DNA of 64,000 bases. It comes from Coffea arabica. Taxonomy: Eukaryota > Streptophyta > Magnoliopsida > Gentianales > Rubiaceae. Location: assembly GCF_036785885.1 (NCBI RefSeq), contig NC_092312.1, forward strand, positions 15,642,001 through 15,706,000. The letters are read 5' to 3'. Below, in pieces: positions 20,701 through 31,349 of the stretch (its first letter is position 1; the number at the start of each line of letters is the position of its first letter). The translations under genes were made by a program, and so were the position numbers. Under the pieces are notes generated by a model. That model was given only the letters and a program-made list of their open reading frames with translations. It was not told the DNA's origin and made no database searches.

Positions 20701-21498
20701 GGTATAAGGTGTTTGTACAGTAAAAGTCCTTGCCAAGTATTACCAGGATTAAGCACCTGATACAGGAGAGCCCGTAGTGTAGCTTAACATGTGATACAAC
20801 TCTGGTCTTTTTTCATACTGGTGCACATTTTGAAAATGAACTGGATTATGATTTATACCGGACAAAACTTATGTTTAATGCCTGGTGACATCTGATAGTT
20901 GATGACAAGCTTTAGCTATAGTAGTGAATACCAGGTGGACATGGATTTTAGTCCCATTTGAGTGTCACGACTACGTTCAGTGGAGTGGTTGGAAGACAAG
21001 ATACTCATAGTTCCTTTGAGAAGCTGAGTTCTGAACTTTGACGACGGGGTTATAAGAACCGCATAAACTTTGACGACACCATTATAAGACCTGCATTTGA
21101 CTGAATAGTTACTGATGCATAGACACTTTTTTGTGCTTCTTTATCAACAAACTGACCAACTTCCTTCTTGCATTGATCAAGAAACATAGATTTGAAACTG
21201 TGATCTAGTTTATATGCATTCTGTACAGTAAATATCAGTGCAGGTTTTAGTGCTCAATTAGTCAAGCATTTGGGAACCTTTTTGAGTGCATTTTTTTCTT
21301 GTCCATATCTGCCATTGAAGTATTTTGTTATCAATTGCTTGGCTGGTATGTGGTTTCTTTATATCTGTATGATAAGATCAATGTTGTCAAATGCTCTTTT
21401 GACTGCAATAGGTACAAGCTCATATTGCAACACTCAGAAGGCAATTGAGTTTGATAGATGGGCAGCACCAACAGCTGAAATCTGCCTCTGACATGTAA
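17748..21498 (+). CDS. YAF9A: YEATS-domain chromatin protein, YAF9A/GAS41 (TAF14b) type
   Basis: Six exons: 17748-17867, 17991-18079, 18164-18385, 18641-18828, 18917-19038 and 21412-21498. All introns are GT-AG, phases close, and the protein is 275 residues (Arabidopsis YAF9A is of similar size). Residues 1-40 are a polar, Ser/Lys-rich tail. The YEATS domain follows: [67 protein letters not shown]. The aromatic and Ser/His positions used by YEATS domains to read acylated lysines are kept. The last ~60 residues include [20 protein letters not shown] and a C-terminal coiled coil ([18 protein letters not shown]). It is a shared subunit of the SWR1 and NuA4 complexes, acting in H2A.Z deposition and H4 acetylation (family knowledge). 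Intron 5 is unusually long (2.37 kb). Confidence 0.95.
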
Positions 21499-23690
21499 AC
21501 CTATGCCACACTTCTCATAATTGATATAATTTTTGCCATTATGAAAATTTGATATTTTGTGATAATATGAATAATGCTATGTTTATAAATTTTTTCATAG
21601 ATGGGAAATTCATGATTTCTCTTCCCTTTTTCCATTTGTTCTCTCTTTTTTGCACTCTTTCAGTCTTGTTCATCTGCGTTGATAAATGCTGCATCCTCAT
21701 CGTGACGCAAGGCATTTGACTAATAATAGATGGAATGTGAATCCCTTGATTTATTCTTTGATCTACTTGGACAATAGAAGTTTTTTCTTTTTTCTTTTTT
21801 TTCTTTTTTTTTTTTTTTTGAGCATCAATAGGAATTGTTACTCAGTATTCTTCAATCTTGACCTTAAAAATAAATCATTTAGATTCAGACAGTATATCAT
21901 CGGAGAGTTGCCTTTATTCGCTTATGGCCTCTCGATTGTTAGATTAACTACGTTAATGGAGAGCTGTATGCACTACTTGTGCATACCTTTTGTCCCATTT
22001 TAAGAATTGCAACAATTCAACAATAGCAAGTGCATTTTAGTAGAGATCTGGATGATGCTCTATCTCCCCCTGTTTTGGAGTTAATGATCGAATAATTTTG
22101 GCAAACCAGAGGAAATACTAAATTCGTCCAATATTCCACCGAGCCATTGATATGTGACAATCATTACAGAGTAAAACCTAAAAATGCTTGAAGGTATTGC
22201 TGACTGTCATGCGCTTGGAACTTCAATAAACTAAGGGAAGCTAGTGCACCTAAAATCATCCTTGCTGCTGGGCGTGATGTAGATGAAACCATGACATTTT
22301 CTAGCAAGTTGATGTACCCCAATCCCTGATCTTCTTGTTACACCTAAAGAGTTGGAGGATAGTTGTTGCTGTCTTGGCTTGATAAGGTTGCTTTTACTGA
22401 TTATAATTCTGTCCGTATCTTTGAAGAATGTATAGAGACACAAATGAAGGAAGAAAAAGGGAGTTACTCTGAGATGCTGATATATTTATTATTACTGGTA
22501 TAGCCAGGTCTAAAATAGGCGGGAGGTGCTCGAGTTCAACAGGAAAAGTTGCCTTCACAAGTGAAACTGGAGAATAGAACTCGCATAACTATGGTGATAT
22601 GATTGGATGACCACTTGATTGAGTTGGGCTATTAGGATGTGAAAAGAAATTGACTTTGATTCAAATGCACATGTAGATTCAGAGAAAGTTGCCAATATAT
22701 CGTTGATGCTGGTCAAGTTGTTGGTTAAAGCCCCCGATATCTCTCCCACACAAGGCGTCCCATGTTAGAACATTTGAATGTCGTGTTTCTCGCATGAAAC
22801 TTTTATGTCTTTTCCTTTTATTACTTTTCTTTCACCACACGAGACATGCAGTGGCAAACACCAACGCGGCATAACTGGGCAAAAGAAGGCCTACAACCAC
22901 GCGAGGAGACACTTTAATGAGACTCTCTCATGTTCTCTGTAATTTGATCAAATCAGAATCTCTTTCAACATTCAAGATTGCCGCAAGTGGTTATGCTGGT
23001 ATGAATATGGAAAAGCATCAAATAGGGCGGGTTGGTGTAAAAACTCGAGGGATATAAATTTGTGAAGAAGAAATGAAAATTTGGCTTCAGATTCACTCTC
23101 CTTTGGGCTAAACTTGCGCTCTACAAAGTGGAAGACACACCTAATGAAATCACACGCTTAAACGAAGAAGTATTTGTAAAGCTTTTACAGAATGTCTAAT
23201 GCTTGTAAAACTAGTACAGGATTTATATCTTTCTAATGTTAAAAGCAGTTGGTATTCCCATTCAGAGAGCCGATTATTGAAGGATTGTATATCACTTTTA
23301 GATTGAGTGAAAAATCACAAAAATTTCTTCTACTTATATTTGTGAACTTTGTAACTTTTGAAAATGACAAACCTCGTAGAGGCTAAGCCAGGGAGTTTGG
23401 GGCAGCGGGAACCTATTTTATTTCAGTGCGGGCGGGTGAGTGAATACGTTGATTCTATGTAAACCTCGGTTGGGGTGGGGTGGGGCGGGGGGCCAAGAGT
23501 AACATGGCCTTCATGTGCAATAGGGGGCGCTGGGTCAGTCTCCAACTCGAAAATGCTAAATAGAGCCGCGGCTGATGATCAATTCATGGATACGGATCAC
23601 CGCATTTTTTGTTGAGACATGGGGGACCCGGACCACCTCCAACTTCTCTTTAGTCTCATATGCCGCCTATCGCACTTCATCTCTGTCCGT
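21499..23690. other. 3' flank of the YEATS gene and gene-poor DNA
   Basis: A T-rich stretch lies at 21781-21820. Short open frames on either strand (22231-22443, 22555-22749) have no recognised domains. A GC-rich G-run lies near 23465-23492. I see no gene. Confidence 0.35.
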
Positions 23691-25620
23691 ATGTATAATG
23701 TACCTTTGTTTGTTTGCTAAGGGCAGAGGGATAAAAATGGCATTTTGATATTTTTCTCGACTTCTCTGTTTACCATCAAGTAATGCCCCTGGATGGTGGT
23801 GGAAAATCTATTTCGGGGAACTCCATATTGATTCCACTCAGAAAAAGAGTGTGGCCCAAAAATATATATATATATATATATATATATACTGAACGCTTTT
23901 TCTGCGGATCATTATTGTGAATTGGTGCAAGAAATCAGGCCTTAAATTAAATGGCTTCCCCGATCTCCGGGTATCTCGAAACTTGAAAGAGGTTCGTAAT
24001 TGAAATTGTGGGATATACAGTACTAATTATTTTTTTTTTTTTGGGGTGGGCGGGCTATAATTGACTTGACTTGGGACCTGGGACCTGGGACCTGGGACTT
24101 GGGACTTGGGAGTAAAATAAAGCAGAAAACAAAAAGAAGGCAGGGGGTAATTATTATCCCTGTCCCTAGCATCAAGCTATGAGCCTCAGAACATGGGGTG
24201 GCGCTATCATTCATATTGTAGATCGCTATCTGATTCTTACTAGTATTCTATTTGGTGGTGGAGGCGGTGGTGGTGGTGCTGCTGCTGCTGCTGTGGCTAG
24301 TTCAGTACAAGGACCACAGCACATGGTAATAGATCCCCAAGGACCCCAACCCCAAAGTAGTAAATCCTCCGTTGAAGGTCAAGCGTTATCTAATGTTGTT
24401 GGGTCTCAGTGGTGGTCTTAGTAGAAAACCTTACTGTATTAGTATTATTTATAGTGTAGAGAGAGAGAGAGATTCAGTTTTGGAAGCTGTAATGTGGCGC
24501 TCCCAACGCCCAGCAGAATTCAGCAATTTGGCTGTCTGGGGATCACTGTGACCGAAGCAAAGCTGCTTTGTCATATTTTTCTTCCTGTCAATTGGATCAC
24601 AACTGAACTTAGAACGTGGTCTGATGGTTCACTACGTCTTTTTTTTTTTTTTTTTTTTGTTGGTGAAATATATAGCACTAAATTCTGTGGTTAGACTACA
24701 CACCTTTTTCTGAGTGAGCAAAAGTCAGTTTAGTTAAACGCGAGTTGTGCGAGTATTATGACAAATGAAATAATACCAGAGCGTATGTACGTTGATTTGA
24801 GAAAATTTTGACTATAGTATTGATGGCATGGCGGTGGGTGGAGTGTAAAATAAAAGGGTTATATTTTGCAAAATTCCATGCCCATCATCTACCACGCAAA
24901 CAAACACAAGTACCGAAAGAGACCATTAATTCCACGCAAATTGTTGCATGTGGCATCATGCATTCATGTTCAAGTTGAAACAAAAGAATGGCAAAAGTCC
25001 AGATTCATTCACAGAAAAGCATAATATTGATGGATTAATAAATGAATGAATTCAGTCATTAATTTTCTCTTCACATCAGATGCCACCATCAATTTTTCTT
25101 TCTGGCTTCTGTATGAACTAAACTACAGTAAATTCCTTGACGCCTTTGTTTAACGTCTTTGAACGAATGAATGGGCAATTATTTAACGTCTTTGTTTTGC
25201 TATGCACTACCACTGGCGTCAAACCTGCAAAAGATAGATTCGGATTCGCCACATGAATTTCTGCAAAATCTACTACTAGTATTTGTTTGGTTTAGTTTAG
25301 TTTAGTTATCTCTCTTTCCCCTTATTCTGACAGTTAGTGGAAGAATCACAAGCCCAACAGTCACAAAACACCAAAACCAGTTGTTCGTACTTCGTACTCC
25401 TCAGTACACTACAGTTATCGATGGTCCGTGATTTCTGACTCTCTCTCCTCTCTCTCTCTCTCTCTCCCCGCCCCCACCGGTCTCTCGTAAAGCAGCCCTT
25501 CAACCACCCCAGTAAATGTGCGGATCAAAGGCTTGTGTTATCATTAATTCCAATTGTACGATGCATGCAATATGGATACTAACGTAATAAATCTATACGC
25601 TAACATAACGATAAATAATG
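23691..25620. other. Intergenic DNA with simple repeats
   Basis: Contains an (AT)n tract (about 23862-23887), a short tandem array of a 7-bp unit GGGACCT/GGGACTT (24068-24110), G- and GCT-runs at 24255-24292 that give a Gly8-Ala5 string in an 80-codon frame (24179-24421), a T-run (24640-24658) and a (CT)n tract (25440-25467). None of the open frames shows a recognised domain. Confidence 0.4.
24068..24110 (+). repeat. Tandem 7-bp repeat (GGGACCT / GGGACTT)
   Basis: About six units in a row: three GGGACCT units followed by GGGACTT variants, with a preceding GACTTGACTT. A minisatellite-like array with no evident function. Confidence 0.75.
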
Positions 25621-25952
25621 CTCCCTCCGTTCCACTTTAATAATCCTGTTTTTCTTTTTTCGTCTGTCCCAAATTATAGTCCACTTTCCAATTGAAAAAT
25701 GTAGTTGTATTTAAATTTTTCTAAAATATCCTTATTTAATGTAAGTTGTTGTTACTATAAACTTATTCCATTTAATGAGAGTTGATTATTTTTTTACTAT
25801 CAATTCAAGTTCCCATAAAATTGTACTCTATTAAATGTGAGGATATTTTAAAAAAATAGCAATCTAAATTTACTTTTTCAACAAAATTAATCACTTTTTC
25901 TTAAACTGTGTGAAAAAAAAAAAACAGAACTATCAAAGTGGGACGGAGGGAG
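25621..25952. mobile_element. Stowaway (Tc1/mariner) MITE
   Basis: A 332-bp AT-rich element starts CTCCCTCCGTTCCACTTT and ends AAAGTGGGACGGAGGGAG, the diagnostic Stowaway terminal inverted repeat. The right flank is TA; the left flank is TG, consistent with one change in a TA target duplication. It is non-coding. Moderate decay at the ends suggests middle age. Confidence 0.92.
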
Positions 25953-26045
25953 TAGTATCTATATCTATATCTATATGTATTGCAGAAGGGATTTTTAGCA
26001 GAGACCTTCCCAATGACTTCCAAACTTCTCATTCTTTTTTCTAGA

Positions 26046-26240
26046 TTTTTGTATTTATTTTAATACACAAAAAGTAGTGGGTTATAAGTTATAACTAACC
26101 CTATCACCAATCAAATTTAAAATTTAAAACATTCCCACTATCTACTTCATAAACGGTTTACAGTTTGTTATTTATACTTTAAATTCTTTTTACTTCTTAA
26201 TTAAAGACAAATGCTCATTCATATGCTATTTTAATACAAT
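26046..26240 (+). repeat. Direct repeat, copy 1 of 2
   Basis: About 195 bp starting TTTTTGTATTTATTTTAATAC and ending GCTATTTTAATACAAT. Copy 2 is at 26464-26651 with roughly 90 percent or a little less identity by eye. Neither copy codes for anything visible. Confidence 0.8.
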
Positions 26241-26463
26241 ATTACATTTTTATAATTAAGAAATATTTGTCACCACACTAACCCTATATACCACCCCTAC
26301 AAATGAACTTTGCAAATTACAATCACGATTCAAAAAAAAATCACAAATGTGCAACTAAATGTAAAGTTGAGGGGGTAAAGTGCAGGTAAATGCAAAGTCA
26401 AGGGGTTTACTATATTTAACCCTAAAAGAAATCCCAAAAACGTAACAAGCAGTGGGTTATAAA

Positions 26464-26651
26464 TTTTTGTATTTATTTTAATACATAAAAAGTAGTGGAT
26501 TATAACCAACCCTATCACCTGTCAAATTTAAAATTTAAAACTTTTCCATTATCTACTTCATAAACCGTTTATAGTTTGTTACTTATACTTTAAATCCTTT
26601 TCACTCATTAATTAAAGACAAATGTTTATTCATATGCTATTTTAATACAAT
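26464..26651 (+). repeat. Direct repeat, copy 2 of 2
   Basis: Matches copy 1 along its length. The 223 bp between the copies ends with a third short stretch of similar sequence (GTGGGTTATAA). Same-orientation terminal copies around a short middle could reflect a small retroelement or a simple segmental duplication; I see no TG...CA ends or primer site to decide. Confidence 0.8.
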
Positions 26652-27505
26652 TTTAATTCGCAAGCATACAACATGATCAAGAAACAGCAGAACCAATTAG
26701 GACTAGATTTTGACCTAAAAAAACATTAAGCCTAGATGGCACTGGCACGTTGCCGTAACTTGCGATGCCAATTAGGACTATTTAGTGTTTTTTTTTTTTT
26801 TTGCAAGGAGTTAGGATACTGTAAAACTTATTTAGACAAACTTTGTCTCATCGGTGATTTGAGTATCAAGTTATTGAATATACTACAAATCCTATAATAT
26901 CAGTCTGCTACAAAAAAATAATATTTTACTAGCATGTGGTATTTGCGTACGAAATTTCAGAAGTAAATCAAATGCTTTTACTTATACTCTATATAATTTG
27001 AATAGTTTTTTATCGAATATAACCATACTATGCAGGACCATCACTTTGTACAATTGGAGCTAACAAATTATATATCAATTACAGTTTAGATTTTGCTCGA
27101 TACCTATGCAGTTGGTGAGTTCCATCAGTAACACTACATCAAACTTTTAATGTTGTTTCATACTCTTATCAACATGTATTTCAAAAAATTGTAGGTTTGA
27201 AAATAATACATGTACTTGAAAGTTAGTTATGTGGTTTGAAAATGATACATGTACTTTTAATGTTGAAGTTTTGCATCCCGAAGACCCTTACCCGACCCTC
27301 CATCCGTAGTGTCCTCCAATCCAAGAGAAAGCCCTCCGTCCGTAGTGTCCTCCGGCCGTTTTTTTTTTAAATATATTTCTGCTAATAATTCTTTAATCAC
27401 AATACATCTCTACCCAGATGGTGAGGAGTATTTCTGTGTGGACCCACATCATAGGAGTCCATATACTTAAAGGACTCGATATAGTAGAGGTGGTCTTTTA
27501 AGGTT
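26652..27505. other. Gene-poor AT-rich DNA
   Basis: No gene was seen. A phrase CCTCC(A/G)TCCGTAGTGTCCTCC occurs twice, at about 27296 and 27328. A T-run lies at 26790-26803. Confidence 0.35.
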
Positions 27506-27510
27506 GGTAA

Positions 27511-27673
27511 TGTGACGCCTCGAAAAAAAAATGAGTGTGAGGACCGTAAATTGCCCTAATTTTATATTGTAATTTATTTGAAAACTGTAGTGAACGACTG
27601 AGTCCCGACGATAGTTGGGCAGGCGCCCCGCCGAACCATTTGGTTCGCCTTAGGGTGAGGTGGGGCTGTCACA
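27511..27673 (+). repeat. Left LTR of the TRIM
   Basis: Starts TGTGACGCC, ends GCTGTCACA. Directly followed by the tRNA-Met primer site. Confidence 0.93.
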
Positions 27674-27841
27674 GTTGGTATCAGAGCTTAGGTTTCAAAT
27701 TCCTGTAATGTATCCTAGACATAAGGTTTAGGATGCCGGACTGTGGATTTGGTTTGAAATATCAGAGATTCTTGCGGGATGTCTTGACTTGATTAGTACA
27801 AGATGGAATGTCGAGGACGCCATTCTTTTAAGGGGGGAGTT

Positions 27842-28005
27842 TGTGACGCCCCCGAAAAAAAAATGAGTGTGAGAACCGTAAATTGCCCTAATTTTATATT
27901 GTAATTTATTTGAGAACCGTAGTGAACGACTGAGTCCCGGCGAGAGTTGGGCAGGCTGTCCGCCGAACCCTTTGGTTCGCCTTAGGGTGAGATGGGGCTG
28001 TCACA
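27842..28005 (+). repeat. Right LTR of the TRIM
   Basis: Same ends as the left LTR and preceded by a polypurine tract. Confidence 0.93.
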
Positions 28006-28010
28006 GGTAA

Positions 28011-29180
28011 TATCTATCTTGATAACGCATTTGTAAATTTATTACGTACAAGTTTATATACGTGCATAGTACGGGTCACATAAGGTGTTTTTTCCTACCC
28101 AAAATTATTTGGACAATTATGATTTTATTTCCTATAAGAATTCTTAATATTATAGGATTCTTATTTCCTACCCAAAGTTACGTACTTTAAACAACTTAAA
28201 TTAAGATAAACATACTTTTAATGTTCTTATCAATATTTCTTTGTATTCTTATTTCCTATGTCTACACTACATATAGCCTCTAATATATTGATTTCAAGCA
28301 TCAAATTCATGGTTAGATATTTTCAGTGCAAGTGGTTGGCATATTAAAGTATCGATTTTGAATTTCCATTTCTCTTGATTATCAGGTACATCTTCTTTCA
28401 ATATATATATATATTAAAAAGGCATGTTGATCTTCAATTGTAATAGTTTAGTAACATATCTTGAATTTTTTTTTATTTTCTATTTGTTTTGTATGAAGAC
28501 ATAGGATTTAAACAAGTACTTTTATCGTTATTTTTGTAGGATTTTTTCTAACATATTTGTTAATTGATTTTTGTGATCATATACTACGATGTTTGTTAAT
28601 TTGTCTTTAGGAAAAACAACAAAAAATAAAAGGCACCGGAAAGTAATGTGATATAAATACAAGAGACATAAATATCTCTATTAGATATATCTGCAAATTC
28701 ATTAGTTAATTAAAAGACTCTGGCCGTTTACTTAGTTATAATTTTTACGTATTGTTATACACAAACTTAAATGCGATAAATTATTTATTTTTTTTTATAC
28801 TTAGTTATCCTACTTTGCTATCATGTAGTGACAATAGAAAATCAATAAATGCTGATTTGCACGGACAAATCGAGGAGAATGTTCAAACAGAAAAAAATAA
28901 AAACAAGTTTCTGAATAGTAGAATATTATTTGATACTATTTACTGCACTTTTTATTTATTTTCAAGTTTTTGAATGTTATGGTATTGTTGAATGTTATTT
29001 TTTCTATTTTTGAATTATTATTCACTGAATTAGATGTTCAAATTTATGTTATAAAAATATTTTACATTACAATGCGCACATAGTAATATACTTAAGACAA
29101 GTTATAATAGATTATACATTAAATATGTATTTTATATCGACATTTTTATAAATTGACTAAAATTTATTATTTTTCAACGA
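28011..29180. other. Gene-poor AT-rich DNA
   Basis: No gene was seen. Possibly the inside of the Helitron-like element described above. A 73-codon frame at 28752-28973 has no recognised features. Confidence 0.35.
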
Positions 29181-29209
29181 TTCCCGTTCAACGACGGGTA
29201 CAAAACTAG

Positions 29210-30118
29210 TAGATATAGTAAAGTAATAGGCTTCCGTTGTTTATTAAGTAATTCCTTCGAACATTTCAGTACTCCTATTTAAGACAAGTGCAAGTGGCAG
29301 CCACTCGAATAGAGATGTGGTCATTAAATTGAAAGTCTCAGTAGTAGCAGTAAATGTTGATGCCAATAGTGCAGAGTAGAGACCAGACACAATGTTGGAA
29401 ATAGAAGCAGATCGATGAAATGTCTTGCATCCATGTTGAAGATTTGGTACCAAATTCCAACAGTGAAAGCTACGTTAATGGCTAGAATGAACAGCACCGG
29501 CAATTTTGCTCATCAAATCAAAACTGCACCATCATAAACCAAATATACCCAAGCAACACTCCTCGGATCGACTCTTGCAGAGCCTAAATAATATGAATGA
29601 AAAGGGCCTGGCACTAACTTATTGATTCCTGCTGGCTGCTGCTATTTATTAGTTATTACTAGTGGCTAGCTCCAACTAAAAATTTTGGATGAAGAGGAAG
29701 AATTTATGAATCCCTCCTGTCAATAGCAAGAAAGAAATTTGAAAGGGGGGCCGTATTGTTGTACCAGGGACCAACAGAACAACGGACGCCCGACGGGCTT
29801 CTTGTCCCACGCCCCACTGTCCCTTTTTTCTCACATTCACACACATAAATAATCCCCAAAACCGCACCCGTGGTCTGTCCCATTGCTCCTACGCATCCGC
29901 AGGACCCCCCATGACCCCGAAACGCTCCTTCCTCTTCATATATACCTCTCCATTTCCGTCCCCATTCCTCAATCCTCATCACCAGTATTCATCTCTCTAG
30001 CAAAGTGTAGTGCATTCCTCCCCCTCCCCACTCTTCACTAGCTAGAGTTGCTACCAAATTCTTCAATTTCTTCGCTTCAACTTTGTCACCACTAGCTACG
30101 AACGAGCAAATCATAAGC
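29210..30118. other. Upstream region and 5' leader of SAUR-5
   Basis: GC content rises toward 29750-30060. A probable TATA box ATATATAC lies at about 29938-29945, roughly 175 bp before the SAUR-5 ATG. The leader is C/T-rich. No other gene was seen. Confidence 0.45.
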
Positions 30119-30436
30119 ATGGCCATCAGAAAATCAAGCAGCAAGCTCCCACAAGCAGCCGTGATAAAGCAAATCTTGAAAAGATGCTCGAGTTTGGGAA
30201 AGAAACACGGGTACGATGAAGATGGACTGCCGCTTGACGTGCCTAAAGGGCACTTTGCCGTTTATGTAGGCGAAAACAGGAGCAGATACATTGTGCCCAT
30301 TTCATTTTTGACTCATCCAGAGTTCCAATGCCTTCTTCGTCGCGCCGAGGAGGAGTTTGGGTTTGATCATGACATGGGCCTCACCATTCCTTGCGAAGAA
30401 GTTGTTTTCCGATCTCTAACATCAATGCTCCGGTGA
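30119..30436 (+). CDS. SAUR-5, small auxin up RNA family protein (SAUR50-like)
   Basis: A single-exon 105-residue SAUR. The ATG at 30119 is preferred because [20 protein letters not shown] is the typical start of this subgroup; the 12 codons before it have only a TTG. Core: [51 protein letters not shown]. Compared with SAUR-1 to -4 the linker is longer and more acidic ([13 protein letters not shown]), as in the SAUR50-type group. Function by family: auxin- and light-responsive stimulation of cell expansion through PP2C-D inhibition. It stands 16 kb from the main cluster. Confidence 0.95.
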   Translation: MAIRKSSSKLPQAAVIKQILKRCSSLGKKHGYDEDGLPLDVPKGHFAVYVGENRSRYIVPISFLTHPEFQCLLRRAEEEFGFDHDMGLTIPCEEVVFRSLTSMLR

Positions 30437-31005
30437 AATTAAGAGAGCTTGCTTAGCTTATAATATAGTAGTAGGCTAGTAGTATAATCAAGTGATCATT
30501 AACCGGTGACCTCTTTGGTGAATGAGGAGAGATGGCACAAGCAAGACGAAGCTAGCAGCAGTAGTAGCTAGTCTCAGCTTCTCTTTTTTTAGCAACTCTT
30601 CTCATCCATCATCTTCAGCATTGTTGGATTTTTTTTTTTTTTTTTTTTTGGGGGAACCCATTCTGGGGTTTCTTGATTTAGTGAAGCTAACACCGTACCC
30701 AAGAATTTATTTTCTGGGATAAAATTGTACTATAAATTAATTTGTTATGAATCTTTTCCTCGCAGAGGCGTTTTTTCAACACCCTGCGAGAGAATTCCTG
30801 TGGAAATTAAAGGCCAAATTAGCAATTTCTTTTCAGCCCAGTACGGATCAAAATTTAGAGTTTCAATTTTCAATTGCTACACGTCCATTGGAATTATACG
30901 AATTTAACAGCACTCGTTTAAACCTGAACTGTTGTAACTTTTTTTTAAAAAATAATTTTATTTTACTAACACAAAAAGAAAATAAAAATCAGTAGAGAAA
31001 ATGGG
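30437..31005. other. 3' flank of SAUR-5
   Basis: A T-run at 30630-30649 is followed by GGGGG. No gene was seen. Confidence 0.4.
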
Positions 31006-31170
31006 GTTTGTTTGGATTGTAAGTTATTTGAAATATTTTTACTGTAGCACTTTTGTGACGTGATGTATGTGAGATAAAAAGATAATTGAGAAGATAAAAC
31101 AGTATATTGAAAATTATAATGATGATATAAGTAAATAAAATTAAAGAAATAATGCTCAATCCAAACAAAC
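31006..31170. mobile_element. MITE of the GTTTGTTTGGATTG family, copy 1
   Basis: A 165-bp element with perfect 14-bp terminal inverted repeats, GTTTGTTTGGATTG at 31006-31019 and its complement at 31157-31170. It includes TACTGTAGCACTTTTGTGA and GATGTATGTGAGATAAAAAG. Copies with the same inside occur at 41270, 41570, 43182 and 56041. No coding. The superfamily is unclear because I see no reliable target duplication. Confidence 0.8.
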
Positions 31171-31274
31171 AAGATGTTTTAAACAGAATTTGGGGGAAAT
31201 TATTACTCGAGATCCATTATCCCTTGGGAAAAATATTATTATTATTAAAGATCCATTAAACAAGCATCGGCTTG

Positions 31275-31275
<1 letters not shown>

Positions 31276-31331
<56 letters not shown>

Positions 31332-31349
31332 TGTGTGTGTGTGTGTGTG
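31276..31349 (+). repeat. Compound microsatellite (CT)n-(GT)n
   Basis: About 25 CT units are followed after a short CTCTG link by about 9 GT units. Confidence 0.95.

Larger units (their letters stand above)
27511..28005 (+). mobile_element. TRIM (terminal-repeat retrotransposon in miniature), looks whole
   Basis: Two same-direction LTRs of about 163 bp (27511-27673 and 27842-28005), both starting TGTGACGCC and ending GGCTGTCACA, flank a 168-bp middle. Two bases after the left LTR is the primer-binding site TGGTATCAGAGC (27676-27687), complementary to initiator tRNA-Met. A purine tract AAGGGGGGAG lies just before the right LTR. A perfect 5-bp target duplication GGTAA flanks the element (27506-27510, 28006-28010). 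No coding capacity, as expected for a TRIM. The LTRs differ at about a dozen sites by eye, which points to an age of a few million years. Confidence 0.95.
25957..29209 (+). mobile_element. Possible Helitron with a recognisable 3' end
   Basis: The right end has the Helitron layout: a short hairpin (CCCGT-TCAACG-ACGGG at 29183-29198) about 8 bp before a terminal CTAG (29206-29209) followed by T. A TC-starting AT-rich segment, TCTATATCTATATCTATA at about 25957, preceded by A, could be the 5' end, which would make the element about 3.25 kb and host to the direct duplication and the TRIM described below. No Rep/helicase coding is present, so it would be non-autonomous. The 3' end is moderately supported, the 5' end weakly. 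Confidence 0.35.
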
